Assembly: GCA_945861085.1 (NCBI GenBank)
Contig: OX244046.1
Coordinates: 1,240,001 to 1,304,000, forward strand
Reading direction: 5' to 3'
DNA: 64,000 nucleotides
Source of the DNA: Clostridioides difficile_D
GTDB taxonomy: Bacteria > Bacillota > Clostridia > Peptostreptococcales > Peptostreptococcaceae
Positions 52,100-61,554 of the stretch are shown here, one piece after another; the first letter of the stretch is position 1; every line of letters starts with the position of its first letter. Below the pieces are notes generated by a model. It ran no database searches, was not told where the DNA came from, and saw nothing but the letters and a program-made list of their open reading frames with translations. The position numbers were made by a program, and so were the translations under genes.

Positions 52100-55000
52100 T
52101 TGTATTTAAAAAGACTAGAGTTAAAGGGATTTAAATCCTTTCCAGTGAAAACAGATATTATTTTTAAAGAAGGAATAACAGCAATAGTAGGGCCAAATGG
52201 AAGTGGAAAAAGTAATATATCTGATGCTGTAAGATGGGTGCTAGGAGAACAGAGTATTAAGAGTCTTAGAGGTGATAAACTTGAAGATGTAATATTTGCA
52301 GGTACAGATACAAAAAAACCTATGAATTACTGTGAGGTTGCTCTTACTATTGATAATTCTGAAAATCAATTGGAATTAGATTTTACAGAAGTAACTATAA
52401 GAAGAAGAGCTTATAGAAATGGTGAAAGTGAATTTTTTCTAAATAATAAGAGTTGTAGATTAAAAGATATAAAAGAAGTCTTTTTAGATACTGGTATTGG
52501 AAAAGATGGTTATTCAATCATAGAACAAGGAAAAGTAGATGAAATATTAAGTAATAATCCTTTAAGTAGAAGAAAAGTTTTTGATGAAGCTTGTGGTATA
52601 TCAAAATATAGATATAAAAAACAGGAAGCAGAAAGAAATTTAAGCAATACAAAGGAAAATCTAGAAAGAATAGATGATATATATATAGAAATTGAAAATC
52701 AATTAAAACCTCTTTTTAATCAACAGACAAAAGCAAAGAAGTACTTGGAAATAAGTGAGAAATTGAAGATACTGGAAGTAAATAGTTTTATAAGAGAAAT
52801 TGAAGGGATAGAAAAAGAATTAAGCGAAGTTAATGAGCATAGTAAGGTCATTGAAAAGGAACTCAATGAAAAAGAAGAACAAAAAAGTATTGTAGAGAAA
52901 AAGCAAGAGGATATTAATAAAGAGGTAGAGGTATTACAAGATGTAATTGAAAAATCTGTAGATTATATAAACTCAATTAAAGGTGTTATATCAAAAAAAG
53001 AGTCTCAAATAAATTTAATTAAGGAAAGAATAAGGAATTTTACGAATGAAATTCATAGAAAAAATTTAGAAATAAATGATATAAAAGAAAAACTAAATGA
53101 AAATAAGCAGTACATAAAAGAATTAGAAAGCAATAAATTATTAGGTAGTGAAGAGCTATCTACTTTGCAAGAAAATATAAAAATATTGGAATCCAGCAAA
53201 GATAAACAAAAAGTTAAGTTAGAATCCTTAAATAATGAGGTAGAATTATTGAAAGAAAGTATAATAGATATATTAAATAAGAAACAAGAGTTTAGTAATA
53301 AATTGTCTACTTTAAATGCAAATAAAGAAAATATGAATATCAGAGATGAAAATATAAACTCAGAAATAGCAGAATTAAATAAGAGTATTGAAATAAAGTC
53401 ATCTGAATTAGATAGTATAAATAAAGACTTTAATATGCAAAATGAGAATTTAAAGAATGTAAATAATAGAAATAAAGAATTATCAACTAATTTGCAAGAT
53501 TCAATTAGTAAACACAATAAGCTAGAAGATGAAATACAGAAAAATAAATATAATCTAAATGGATATAATTCAAAATTAAATGTCTATATAGACATGGAAA
53601 ATCATTATGAAGGATTTAACAGAGGTGTAAAAGAAATATTAAAAAATAAAAACTTAAAAGGGGTTCATGGAGCATTAGGTCAAATTATAAATGTACCTGA
53701 AAAATATGAGAAATCTATAGAAGCAGCTCTTGGTGCTTATATGCAAAATATAATAACTGATGATGAGTTTAGTGCTAAATCTGCAATAAACTATTTAAAG
53801 CAGAATAATTTAGGTAGAGTAACATTTCTTCCATTAAATATAATTAAATCAAATAAAATAAGTCTAGGAAACTTAAAAGCGAATACTAAGTTCATAGGAA
53901 TAGCAAGTGATTTAATTACATTTGATGAAAAGTATAGAAATATAATTGAAAATATACTTGGAAGAACAATACTTATAAATAATATAGACGAAGGTATAAA
54001 ATTTGCAAAAGAAACTGGTCATAGGTTTAAAATAGTAACTTTGGATGGTGAAATCTTAAATCAAGGAGGGTCTTTGACTGGAGGAAGTTTAAAAACTAAT
54101 GGTAATATACTATCGAGAAAAAGATACATTAATGAATATACAGAAAAGATAAATAATATCAAGATTCAGATTTCAGAATTAGAATTAAAAAGAGAATCTC
54201 TAGACAAAGATATAAAAAATATAAAAAATGAAATTGAATCGCATGAAAGTAAAATAAAAGATTTAGAAAAAAGTATAATAATAAAAAGTACCAGTATAAA
54301 GAATATTGAATCTGAAATTGAATCTTTAAAAGGTAGTATTACTAAATTAGAGAATGAGAAGAATGATTTGAATTCCAATTTAAATTATACACTCGAAAAA
54401 AGTGATGATGTTAGAAGAGATATGGAAGAGTTAGATAATATACACAGCCAAAACAAAGAAAAAATTGATGCATTGAATGAAGAAATAAAAAAATATAACG
54501 ATTTGTATGATAAAGAAAAATCTGAATTTGATGAATTAAACTTGACTATAGTAAAGAAAACAGAAGCTTACAACAGTATAGTTAGAGATATAAAAAGAAT
54601 ATCTGGTGAAAACTGTGAGTTAGAAGAAAAAAATAAACAGCTAGAGGAATCATTAAACTATGAAGAAAAAGAAATAGTTAAATTGCAAGATTCTATAGCT
54701 ATTGAGGAAAAAGAAAAAGAAAATTTAACAAAACAATTAGGAGATAGTAATAGAAATCTTGAAACTAGAAAAATTGCAAAGGATGATTTGAAAAATAGTT
54801 TTGATGAAATTAATAAAGAATTAAAAACTATAGATAGACAACATATAGAACTTAAAGAAAGTTTATTCAAAGTTGGTGGAAGATTAGAAAGATTAAAGTC
54901 TAGTCAAGACACATATATAAATAAGTTATTTGAGCAATATGAAATGACTTTAGTACAAGCATTGGAAATTAAAAATGAAGATTTAGATATAGACAGAAAA

Positions 55001-55654
55001 TTCTTAGAAAGTTTAAAGAGAGAAATAAGAAGTCTTGGAAATATAAATATAGATTCTATAAAGGAATACGAAGAAATAAAAGAAAGATATGATTTTTATA
55101 GTGCACAAAAACAAGATTTAGAAGAATCTATGGAAGAGATAGAAAAACTTATACATACATTAGAAGAAAATATGAAATCTGAATTTGAGATTAAATTTGA
55201 AGAAATAAGTAAAAACTTTAAGTATGTATATAAGAGATTATTTGGTGGAGGTTGTGGAGAATTAACTATTCTAGATAAAGAAAATTTATTAGAAAGTGAT
55301 ATACTAATAACAGCTCAACCACCAGGTAAAAAAATGAAAAACTTAAATCTATTATCTGGTGGAGAAAAAGCTTTAACAGCAATAAGTATACTATTTGCTA
55401 TATTAATTACAAAACCAACACCATTTTGTATATTAGATGAGATTGAAGCTCCACTTGATGATGCAAATATATTTAGATTTGGAGAATTTTTAAAGGATTT
55501 ATCTAAAGAAACACAATTTATATCAGTAACTCATAGGAGAGGAACTATGGAGGCTGCTGATTATATCTATGGAGTTACAATGCAAGAAAAAGCTATTTCA
55601 AAAGTTATTAGTTTAAAATTAAAAGAAGCTCAGCAAATAACTGATATTATATAA
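52100..55654 (+). CDS. smc: Chromosome segregation protein SMC
   Basis: SMC forms, with ScpA/ScpB, the condensin that organises sister chromosomes. The 1184-residue protein has Walker A GPNGSGKSN near residue 32, two long coiled coils, a hinge around 505-650 (GVHGALGQIINVPEKYEKS), and the C-terminal signature LLSGGEKALTA and Walker B FCILDEIEAPLDD. TTG 52100 is the start, with AGGGAG at 52084-52089. ftsY follows after 26 bp. Confidence 0.97.
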   Translation: MYLKRLELKGFKSFPVKTDIIFKEGITAIVGPNGSGKSNISDAVRWVLGEQSIKSLRGDKLEDVIFAGTDTKKPMNYCEVALTIDNSENQLELDFTEVTIRRRAYRNGESEFFLNNKSCRLKDIKEVFLDTGIGKDGYSIIEQGKVDEILSNNPLSRRKVFDEACGISKYRYKKQEAERNLSNTKENLERIDDIYIEIENQLKPLFNQQTKAKKYLEISEKLKILEVNSFIREIEGIEKELSEVNEHSKVIEKELNEKEEQKSIVEKKQEDINKEVEVLQDVIEKSVDYINSIKGVISKKESQINLIKERIRNFTNEIHRKNLEINDIKEKLNENKQYIKELESNKLLGSEELSTLQENIKILESSKDKQKVKLESLNNEVELLKESIIDILNKKQEFSNKLSTLNANKENMNIRDENINSEIAELNKSIEIKSSELDSINKDFNMQNENLKNVNNRNKELSTNLQDSISKHNKLEDEIQKNKYNLNGYNSKLNVYIDMENHYEGFNRGVKEILKNKNLKGVHGALGQIINVPEKYEKSIEAALGAYMQNIITDDEFSAKSAINYLKQNNLGRVTFLPLNIIKSNKISLGNLKANTKFIGIASDLITFDEKYRNIIENILGRTILINNIDEGIKFAKETGHRFKIVTLDGEILNQGGSLTGGSLKTNGNILSRKRYINEYTEKINNIKIQISELELKRESLDKDIKNIKNEIESHESKIKDLEKSIIIKSTSIKNIESEIESLKGSITKLENEKNDLNSNLNYTLEKSDDVRRDMEELDNIHSQNKEKIDALNEEIKKYNDLYDKEKSEFDELNLTIVKKTEAYNSIVRDIKRISGENCELEEKNKQLEESLNYEEKEIVKLQDSIAIEEKEKENLTKQLGDSNRNLETRKIAKDDLKNSFDEINKELKTIDRQHIELKESLFKVGGRLERLKSSQDTYINKLFEQYEMTLVQALEIKNEDLDIDRKFLESLKREIRSLGNINIDSIKEYEEIKERYDFYSAQKQDLEESMEEIEKLIHTLEENMKSEFEIKFEEISKNFKYVYKRLFGGGCGELTILDKENLLESDILITAQPPGKKMKNLNLLSGGEKALTAISILFAILITKPTPFCILDEIEAPLDDANIFRFGEFLKDLSKETQFISVTHRRGTMEAADYIYGVTMQEKAISKVISLKLKEAQQITDII

Positions 55655-55680
55655 CTTAAATTGACATAGGAGGAAGAACA

Positions 55681-56949
55681 GTGTTAAAAAAATTATTTGG
55701 TTTTGGGAAAGAAAAGGAAATAGAAAAAAAAGATACTGAATCAGAAGAAGAAATAGAAGGTAGTAGTGATAATCTAGAAAATATGGAAGAAACCATTTTT
55801 TCGGGTCTTGAAGAAGAAGTGATAGATAAAGTAGAAGATATTGAAGAAAAAGCTGAAGAAGATACTACTAATGAAATTACTGGAGAAAATGAAGAAGCAA
55901 AAGGTCAGATAAATAGTGATGAGCAAGAAGTAGAATCTATTTTAGATAGTGATTCTCATGAGGGGATAACAGGAGAATTAGAAAGTTATGATGAGGATGT
56001 TGAACCTGAAGAAGTGGACGATAAAGGTGAAAAGAAAGTTAACTTATTTGAAAGACTAAAACAAGGATTAACAAAGGCAAAACAAGGAATAACTGATAGA
56101 ATAGATGAAGTTTTAAAATCATATACAAAAGTAGATGAAGAATTGCTTGAAGATTTAGAGGAAATTTTAATAACAGCAGATGTTGGTGTAAATACGACTA
56201 TGGATATAATTGAAAAACTAAGAGATAAAATAAAGCAAAAAGGTATTACTGAACCAATAAAGGTAAGAGAAGAACTTAAATCTATAGTTGAAGACATTCT
56301 TACAAATGAAAACTCTACACTGGATATAGAACCAGTACCATGTATAATCTTAATGGTAGGTGTAAATGGAGTTGGTAAAACTACTACAATAGGTAAACTA
56401 GCAAATCGATATAAAAAAGAAGGAAAAAAAGTTTTATTGGCAGCAGCAGATACATTTAGAGCAGCAGCTACAGAGCAATTAGAAATTTGGGCAAATAGAA
56501 CTAATGTAGATATAATAAAGCATCAAGAAGGAGCAGACCCTGGAGCAGTAGTATTTGATGCCATAAAGGCTGCAAAGGCTAGAAAAACAGATGTATTAAT
56601 ATGTGATACAGCAGGAAGATTACACAATAAAGCTAATCTTATGAATGAGCTTGGAAAAGTATTTAAAATAGTAGATAGAGAATTTCCAGAAGCAAAGCGT
56701 GAAGTGCTTCTTGTAGTAGATGCTACAACAGGTCAAAATGCAGTTGTTCAAGCAAAGACATTTAAAGAAGTTGCAGATATAACAGGTATAGTACTTACAA
56801 AACTTGATGGAACCGCAAAAGGCGGAGTAGTGCTTGCAGTAAAATCAGAAGTAGATGTGCCTGTAAAACTTATTGGAGTTGGAGAAAGAGTAGAAGACCT
56901 ACAAGATTTCAATGCAAAATCATTTTCAGATGCATTATTTGGTAACTAG
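55681..56949 (+). CDS. ftsY: Signal recognition particle receptor FtsY
   Basis: FtsY is the membrane-associated GTPase that receives ribosome-SRP complexes. The 422-residue protein has a long acidic N-terminal A region (about 1-115, many Glu and Asp), then the N domain and GTPase G domain with GVNGVGKTTT, DTAGRLHNK and TKLDGTAKGG. GTG 55681 follows AGGAGG. The acidic extension is typical of bacterial FtsY but varies between species. Confidence 0.97.
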   Translation: MLKKLFGFGKEKEIEKKDTESEEEIEGSSDNLENMEETIFSGLEEEVIDKVEDIEEKAEEDTTNEITGENEEAKGQINSDEQEVESILDSDSHEGITGELESYDEDVEPEEVDDKGEKKVNLFERLKQGLTKAKQGITDRIDEVLKSYTKVDEELLEDLEEILITADVGVNTTMDIIEKLRDKIKQKGITEPIKVREELKSIVEDILTNENSTLDIEPVPCIILMVGVNGVGKTTTIGKLANRYKKEGKKVLLAAADTFRAAATEQLEIWANRTNVDIIKHQEGADPGAVVFDAIKAAKARKTDVLICDTAGRLHNKANLMNELGKVFKIVDREFPEAKREVLLVVDATTGQNAVVQAKTFKEVADITGIVLTKLDGTAKGGVVLAVKSEVDVPVKLIGVGERVEDLQDFNAKSFSDALFGN

Positions 56950-56969
56950 TGTTCTTTTAAAAATAATGG

Positions 56970-56998
56970 TTGACAAGAGTGTTTATATGATATAAAAT
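56970..56998 (+). promoter_or_regulatory. Sigma-A promoter for ylxM-ffh
   Basis: TTGACA (56970-56975) is followed after 17 bp by TAAAAT (56993-56998), or after 15 bp by TATAAA (56991-56996). It lies about 55 bp before the ATG at 57052. Confidence 0.6.
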
Positions 56999-57051
56999 AC
57001 AATAGTGTAAAGTAAATAACCTTTACAGTATACTGCTAGGAAGTGTAAGAT

Positions 57052-57420
57052 ATGAATATAGAAAAAATGGTCGAAATTGGATTGTTATTTGAACAGTATA
57101 AAGAATTATTAACTGACAAGCAGAAAGAAATAGTTGCTCTATACTATGAAGAAGATTATTCTTTAGGTGAAATTAGTGAAAACCTTAATGTATCAAGACA
57201 AGGTGTGTATGATACTTTAAAACGTTCAGAAAAAATACTAAGAGATTATGAAGAGAAGTTACACTTAGTATCAAAGATTCAAGAGCAGGAAAAAAATATT
57301 AAGATTATAAAAGATAAAATTATTGACATTAAAGAAGATTTATTGCACAATAGAGATTGTGCTAATTTAATCCCTAAGCTAGAAAATATAGAAGATGTAT
57401 GTAGGGAGATGATAAAATGA
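57052..57420 (+). CDS. ylxM: YlxM family helix-turn-helix protein
   Basis: A 122-residue protein with a sigma-like HTH (YSLGEISENLNVSRQGVYDTLKRSEK, about 38-63) and a helical C-terminal half. YlxM is an SRP-associated protein encoded next to ffh in Firmicutes. It overlaps ffh by 4 bp (ATGA), which indicates translational coupling. Confidence 0.92.
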   Translation: MNIEKMVEIGLLFEQYKELLTDKQKEIVALYYEEDYSLGEISENLNVSRQGVYDTLKRSEKILRDYEEKLHLVSKIQEQEKNIKIIKDKIIDIKEDLLHNRDCANLIPKLENIEDVCREMIK

Positions 57421-58769
57421 TATTTGAAGGATTGTCTGATAAACTACAAGGGGCATTTAGTAAGTTGAAATCAAAAGGAAAACTTACAGAAGTAGATGTA
57501 AAAAATGCTATGAGAGAAGTTAAACTTGCTCTTCTTGAAGCAGATGTTAACTTTAAAGTAGTTAAAGATTTTATAAAAAAAGTTCAAGAGAGATGTGTTG
57601 GACAAGAAGTTATGCAAAGCTTAACTCCAGCTCAGCATGTAATTAAAATTGTAAATGAAGAACTTACAAGTTTAATGGGGGATGTACAAAGTAAAGTGAT
57701 GATTTCCTCAAAACCTCCTACAATTTTAATGATGGTTGGACTGCAAGGAGCAGGTAAAACTACTACAGCAGGAAAACTTGGAGGATATTTTAAAAAACAA
57801 GGTAAAAAACCTTTATTAGTAGCCTGTGATATTTATAGACCAGCAGCTATAAAGCAACTTCAAGTTGTTGGAGAAAAATTGGATATCCCTGTATTTAATA
57901 TGGGAGATAAGGAAAATCCAGTAAATATTGCAAAAGCAGGTTTAAGCCATGCAATTAAAAATGCTAATGATTTAGTTATTATAGATACAGCTGGTAGACT
58001 TCATATAGATGAAGTACTTATGGATGAGTTAAAATCTATTAAAACAGAAGTTAAACCACATGAAATACTTTTGGTTGTAGATTCTATGACAGGTCAAGAT
58101 GCTGTAAATGTTGCAGAAAGCTTCAATGAAGCACTTGGTGTTGATGGAGTAGTATTAACTAAATTAGATGGTGATACTAGAGGTGGTGCTGCACTTTCAA
58201 TAAGAGCAGTTACACAAAAGCCTATAAAATTTATGGGTATGGGAGAAAAGTTAGATGATATAGAACCTTTTCACCCAGACAGAATGGCATCGAGAATATT
58301 AGGTATGGGAGATGTCTTAAGTTTAATAGAAAAAGCACAAGAAAACATAGACTTAGAGAAAGCTAAGGAACTAGAGCAAAAAATTAAAAAACAAGAGCTT
58401 GATTTTGAGGATTTCTTACAACAAATGGAACAAATACAAAATATGGGTCCTCTTGACAAGATACTTGGTATGATACCTGGTATGGGAAATGTAAAAGACC
58501 AACTTGGAGATGTAGATTTGAATGGCAAAGAAATGAATAGAACTAAGGCCATAATTCAATCAATGACTACATATGAGAGAAGAAACCCAGGAGTATTAAA
58601 TGCGTCTAGAAAGAAAAGAATAGCTAGAGGTAGTGGAACTAGTGTACAAGATGTAAATAGACTTATAAAACAACTTAATGAAATGAAAAAAATGATGAAG
58701 ATGTTTGCTGGTTCGCAAAAGAGTATGAAGAAAAGGGGCGGCTTAGGCGGTTTACCTTTTTTTAAATAA
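57417..58769 (+). CDS. ffh: Signal recognition particle protein Ffh
   Basis: Ffh is the SRP GTPase that binds signal sequences and 4.5S/SRP RNA. The 450-residue protein has the N domain, G domain with GLQGAGKTTTAGKLG, DTAGRLHIDE and TKLDGDTRGGA, and a Met-rich M domain (about 300-450) with MIPGMGNV and the RNA-binding SRKKRIARGSG block. ATG 57417 overlaps the ylxM stop. Confidence 0.98.
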   Translation: MIFEGLSDKLQGAFSKLKSKGKLTEVDVKNAMREVKLALLEADVNFKVVKDFIKKVQERCVGQEVMQSLTPAQHVIKIVNEELTSLMGDVQSKVMISSKPPTILMMVGLQGAGKTTTAGKLGGYFKKQGKKPLLVACDIYRPAAIKQLQVVGEKLDIPVFNMGDKENPVNIAKAGLSHAIKNANDLVIIDTAGRLHIDEVLMDELKSIKTEVKPHEILLVVDSMTGQDAVNVAESFNEALGVDGVVLTKLDGDTRGGAALSIRAVTQKPIKFMGMGEKLDDIEPFHPDRMASRILGMGDVLSLIEKAQENIDLEKAKELEQKIKKQELDFEDFLQQMEQIQNMGPLDKILGMIPGMGNVKDQLGDVDLNGKEMNRTKAIIQSMTTYERRNPGVLNASRKKRIARGSGTSVQDVNRLIKQLNEMKKMMKMFAGSQKSMKKRGGLGGLPFFK

Positions 58770-58806
58770 AATATAAAAAAGTAAAAATTATTCGGAGGTG
58801 ACTGTA

Positions 58807-59079
58807 ATGGCAGTTAAAATAAGATTAAAAAGAATGGGAGCTAATAAAAAACCTTTCTACAGAATAGTAGTAGCTGATTCAAGAGCTCCAAGAGATGGAA
58901 AATTTATAGAAGAAATAGGATACTATAATCCAATTTCTGAACCTAAACAAGTAAGAATAAATGATGAAAAAGCTATAAAATGGTTAGCTACTGGTGCTCA
59001 ACCAACAGAAGTAGTTAAAAAATTACTTGTAAAAAACGGAGTAATAGAAAAATTCGAAGCTTCTAAACAAGCAAAATAA
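58807..59079 (+). CDS. rpsP: 30S ribosomal protein S16
   Basis: A 90-residue protein (MAVKIRLKRMGANKKPFYRI) with the standard S16 sequence, an early-binding 30S protein. ATG 58807 is selected because CGGAGGTGA ends just before it; the ATG at 58798 lies in the RBS region. khpA follows 63 bp later. Confidence 0.97.
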   Translation: MAVKIRLKRMGANKKPFYRIVVADSRAPRDGKFIEEIGYYNPISEPKQVRINDEKAIKWLATGAQPTEVVKKLLVKNGVIEKFEASKQAK

Positions 59080-59142
59080 TTTTTCTTGGCAATTAGTTTA
59101 AGTAAGTACTCATTGCTGAGGTTACTTTAGGAGATGAAATAT

Positions 59143-59370
59143 ATGAAAGAGCTAGTTGTAGATATAGCTAAGGCTCTAGTTGATAATCCTGATTCAGTTG
59201 TCGTTGAGGAATTTGAAGATAATGACGGTATCGTCTTAAAACTTACAGTTGCTCAAGAGGATATGGGTAAGGTTATTGGTAAGCAGGGAAGAATAGCTAA
59301 AGCTATAAGAACTGTTGTAAGATCTGTTGCTAATAGAGAAAATATAAAAGTTTCTCTTGAGATAGTGTAA
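59143..59370 (+). CDS. khpA: KH-domain RNA-binding protein KhpA
   Basis: A 75-residue KH protein (YlqC/KhpA) with the GxxG loop as GKQGRIAKAIR, which binds RNA and acts with KhpB/Jag in regulating cell-size-related transcripts. ATG 59143 (MKELVVDIAKAL) is chosen; AGGAG at 59128-59132 precedes it, and the ATG at 59134 is too close. It lies between rpsP and rimM as in most Firmicutes. Confidence 0.93.
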   Translation: MKELVVDIAKALVDNPDSVVVEEFEDNDGIVLKLTVAQEDMGKVIGKQGRIAKAIRTVVRSVANRENIKVSLEIV

Positions 59371-59375
59371 ATAGG

Positions 59376-59404
59376 AGGATTAGGTATAATACCTAGTCCT
59401 TTTT
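59376..59404 (+). terminator. Terminator-like hairpin between khpA and rimM
   Basis: AGGATTAGG (59376-59384) pairs with CCTAGTCCT (59392-59400) with one G-U pair, followed by five T. It may be partial, since rimM and trmD follow on the same strand. Confidence 0.7.
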
Positions 59405-59478
59405 GTATAATTATATGTAGTTTAAGAATTTATGACGATATGACCACATAAGATTAAATTTTTTAAGAAGGTGATAAC

Positions 59479-59994
59479 ATGAAAGAAAAATTAACTCATT
59501 TTAAGGTAGGTCAAATAGTAAATACACAAGGTCTAAAAGGTGAGGTAAGAGTTTATCCACTTACTGATGATATAGAGAGATTTGATGAATTAAAAGACTT
59601 CTATCTAGGAAAAGATTTAAATAATAAATGGACTGTTGAAAAAGTAAGATACAAAGGTTCTATGGTTATAATGAAGATAAAAGGTATAGATAGCATAGAG
59701 AAAGCAGAAAAGCTAAAAAATAAATTTATGTACGTATCTAGAGAAGATAGCAGAGAACTTGAAGAAGGAGAATTTTTTATAGCAGATATGATTGGAATGG
59801 AAGTTTTAACTGTAGATGGAAAATATGTAGGAGTCCTAGAAGATGTTCTTCAATACTCAGCAAATGATGTATATGTAGTAAAAGGTGATGAAGATAAAGA
59901 ATTTATGATACCAGCTATAAAAAAATTTGTACCTACAATAGACATTGATGAAAGAAAAATGATTATAGACCCTATTAAGGGAATGATAGATTAG
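59479..59994 (+). CDS. rimM: Ribosome maturation factor RimM
   Basis: RimM helps assemble the 30S head by binding S19. The 171-residue protein has the N-terminal PRC-linked domain (FKVGQIVNTQGLKGEVRVYPLTDD) and a C-terminal PRC barrel (about 95-171, ending VPTIDIDERKMIIDPIKG). ATG 59479 follows GAAGGTG. trmD begins 8 bp after its stop. Confidence 0.95.
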   Translation: MKEKLTHFKVGQIVNTQGLKGEVRVYPLTDDIERFDELKDFYLGKDLNNKWTVEKVRYKGSMVIMKIKGIDSIEKAEKLKNKFMYVSREDSRELEEGEFFIADMIGMEVLTVDGKYVGVLEDVLQYSANDVYVVKGDEDKEFMIPAIKKFVPTIDIDERKMIIDPIKGMID

Positions 59995-60002
59995 GTGGTA
60001 AT

Positions 60003-60698
60003 ATGAGATTTCATATAATGACGCTTTTTCCAGAAATATTTAATTCATATATGAACGAAAGTATAATGAAAAGAGCAATTGAAAAAGGTATAATTGAAGT
60101 TAATATATATAATATAAGAGATTTTTCTAATAATAAACATAAAAAAGTAGATGATTATCCATTTGGAGGAGGAGCTGGTATGGTAATGACTCCTCAACCT
60201 ATATATGACACATATAAGCACATAATAACAACTCACAATATAAATAATCCAAGAGTAATTTATCTAACTCCAAAAGGGAAGGTATACAATCAATCTATAG
60301 TAAAGCAGATGTCTGTAGAAGAGGATGTAATACTTCTATGTGGTCATTATGAAGGAATAGATGAGAGAATCATTGATTTAATAGTCACTGATGAAATTTC
60401 GATTGGAGATTATGTACTAACTGGAGGAGAGCTTCCAGCACTTATAATGATAGATTCTATATCAAGATTAATACCAGGTGTATTAAATCAAGAAGAATCA
60501 TTTGAAGAAGAATCATTTAAAGATAACTTGTTAGAATATCCTCATTACACTAGGCCTAGAGATTTTGAAGGATTAAAAGTACCAGAAGTGCTTTTATCAG
60601 GTAATCATAAAAAGATAGATGAGTGGAGAAGAGAAGAATCTATAAGAATAACTAAAGAAAGAAGATTAGATTTATATAAAAAGTTTAAGGAAAAATAA
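60003..60698 (+). CDS. trmD: tRNA (guanine37-N1)-methyltransferase TrmD
   Basis: TrmD methylates G37 of certain tRNAs and prevents +1 frameshifting. The 231-residue SPOUT enzyme has the trefoil-knot blocks LLCGHYEGIDERI and ISIGDYVLTGGELPA, and GGGAGMVM near residue 56. ATG 60003 follows AGGTGG. It is separated from rplS by a promoter and leader. Confidence 0.97.
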   Translation: MRFHIMTLFPEIFNSYMNESIMKRAIEKGIIEVNIYNIRDFSNNKHKKVDDYPFGGGAGMVMTPQPIYDTYKHIITTHNINNPRVIYLTPKGKVYNQSIVKQMSVEEDVILLCGHYEGIDERIIDLIVTDEISIGDYVLTGGELPALIMIDSISRLIPGVLNQEESFEEESFKDNLLEYPHYTRPRDFEGLKVPEVLLSGNHKKIDEWRREESIRITKERRLDLYKKFKEK

Positions 60699-60770
60699 AA
60701 ATATAATACAAAATTAATATATATGTATACAATAAAGTACCTATAAATGGAATTAAAAACATAAAAGTGC

Positions 60771-60799
60771 TTGTAATAACTATTGAAGTATAGTATAAT
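60771..60799 (+). promoter_or_regulatory. Sigma-A promoter of rplS
   Basis: TTGTAA (60771-60776) and TATAAT (60794-60799) are 17 bp apart; transcription would start near 60806, directly before the leader. Confidence 0.7.
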
Positions 60800-60811
60800 A
60801 TAAAATGTTGA

Positions 60812-60868
60812 AAATACGGGCGTTCCTCTGTTTACACTGGTCGGGTAGTTAAGAACGTCTATGATATT
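60812..60868 (+). promoter_or_regulatory. Ribosomal protein L19 leader-type RNA
   Basis: GGGCGTTC (60818-60825) can pair with GAACGTCT (60853-60860) around a structured loop containing CTGTTTACACTGG and CGGGTAG, just before the rplS RBS. The position and form match the Firmicutes L19 leader (Rfam L19_leader), a proposed autoregulatory site for L19. Confidence 0.7.
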
Positions 60869-60882
60869 TAGGAGGAAGAAAG

Positions 60883-61233
60883 ATGAATGAAATGCTAAGA
60901 GCAATTGAGCAAGAACAATTAAAAAATGAAGTTCCTAATTTTGGACCTGGGGACACAGTTAAAGTACACGTTAGAATTATAGAAGGAAAAAGAGAAAGAA
61001 TACAAGTATTCGAAGGTGTAGTATTAAAGAGACAAGGTGGAGGAGCAAGAGAAACTTTCACAGTTAGAAAAATGTCTTTCAATGTTGGTGTAGAAAGAAC
61101 TTTCCCAGTTCATTCTCCAAAGATAGAAAAAATAGAAGTTACTAGAAAAGGTAAAGTAAGAAGAGCTAAACTAAACTACTTAAGAGGTAGAGTAGGTAAA
61201 GCTGCTAAGATAAAAGAAGCTAGAAATAAATAA
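60883..61233 (+). CDS. rplS: 50S ribosomal protein L19
   Basis: The 116-residue protein (VPNFGPGDTVKVHVRIIEG and RRAKLNYLRGRVGKAAKI blocks) is standard L19, located at the subunit interface. ATG 60883 follows AGGAGGAAGA. It has its own promoter and leader and a terminator after it. Confidence 0.97.
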   Translation: MNEMLRAIEQEQLKNEVPNFGPGDTVKVHVRIIEGKRERIQVFEGVVLKRQGGGARETFTVRKMSFNVGVERTFPVHSPKIEKIEVTRKGKVRRAKLNYLRGRVGKAAKIKEARNK

Positions 61234-61255
61234 TTAAAAACTTTACTTATAAATG

Positions 61256-61285
61256 GGGGGCTGATTTATCAGTCCTCTTTCTATT
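61256..61285 (+). terminator. Terminator after rplS
   Basis: GGGGGCTGA (61256-61264) pairs with TCAGTCCTC (61269-61277), including G-U pairs, over a TTTA loop, followed by TTTCTATTTT. The remaining sequence to 61554 is AT-rich and shows nothing else I can support. Confidence 0.85.
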
Positions 61286-61554
61286 TTAATGAAAATCACA
61301 GCAAATAATTATATTATGAATAGATAGAACTATTTGTTGAAAATGTACATTATTTATCTATGAATTTATGCCTTTTAAAATGAAAAATAAAATTAATAAA
61401 ATATTGCATTGTATTTTGTAATAATATTAAAAATAAGAGGATAATATTATGTAAAGTATGATGTTAAAAAGGTGACAATATTATAGTTTGTAAAGATATA
61501 TTTTTTAAGTGAAATTAGGATATAATAATATAATGTTAATAAGGAGTGATACAT

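Noticed and set aside
53053..53517. Minus-strand frame opposite smc (154 codons)
   Set aside because: It lies opposite the coiled-coil coding region, whose Glu/Lys codons produce long Phe/Leu-rich antisense frames. No start signals.
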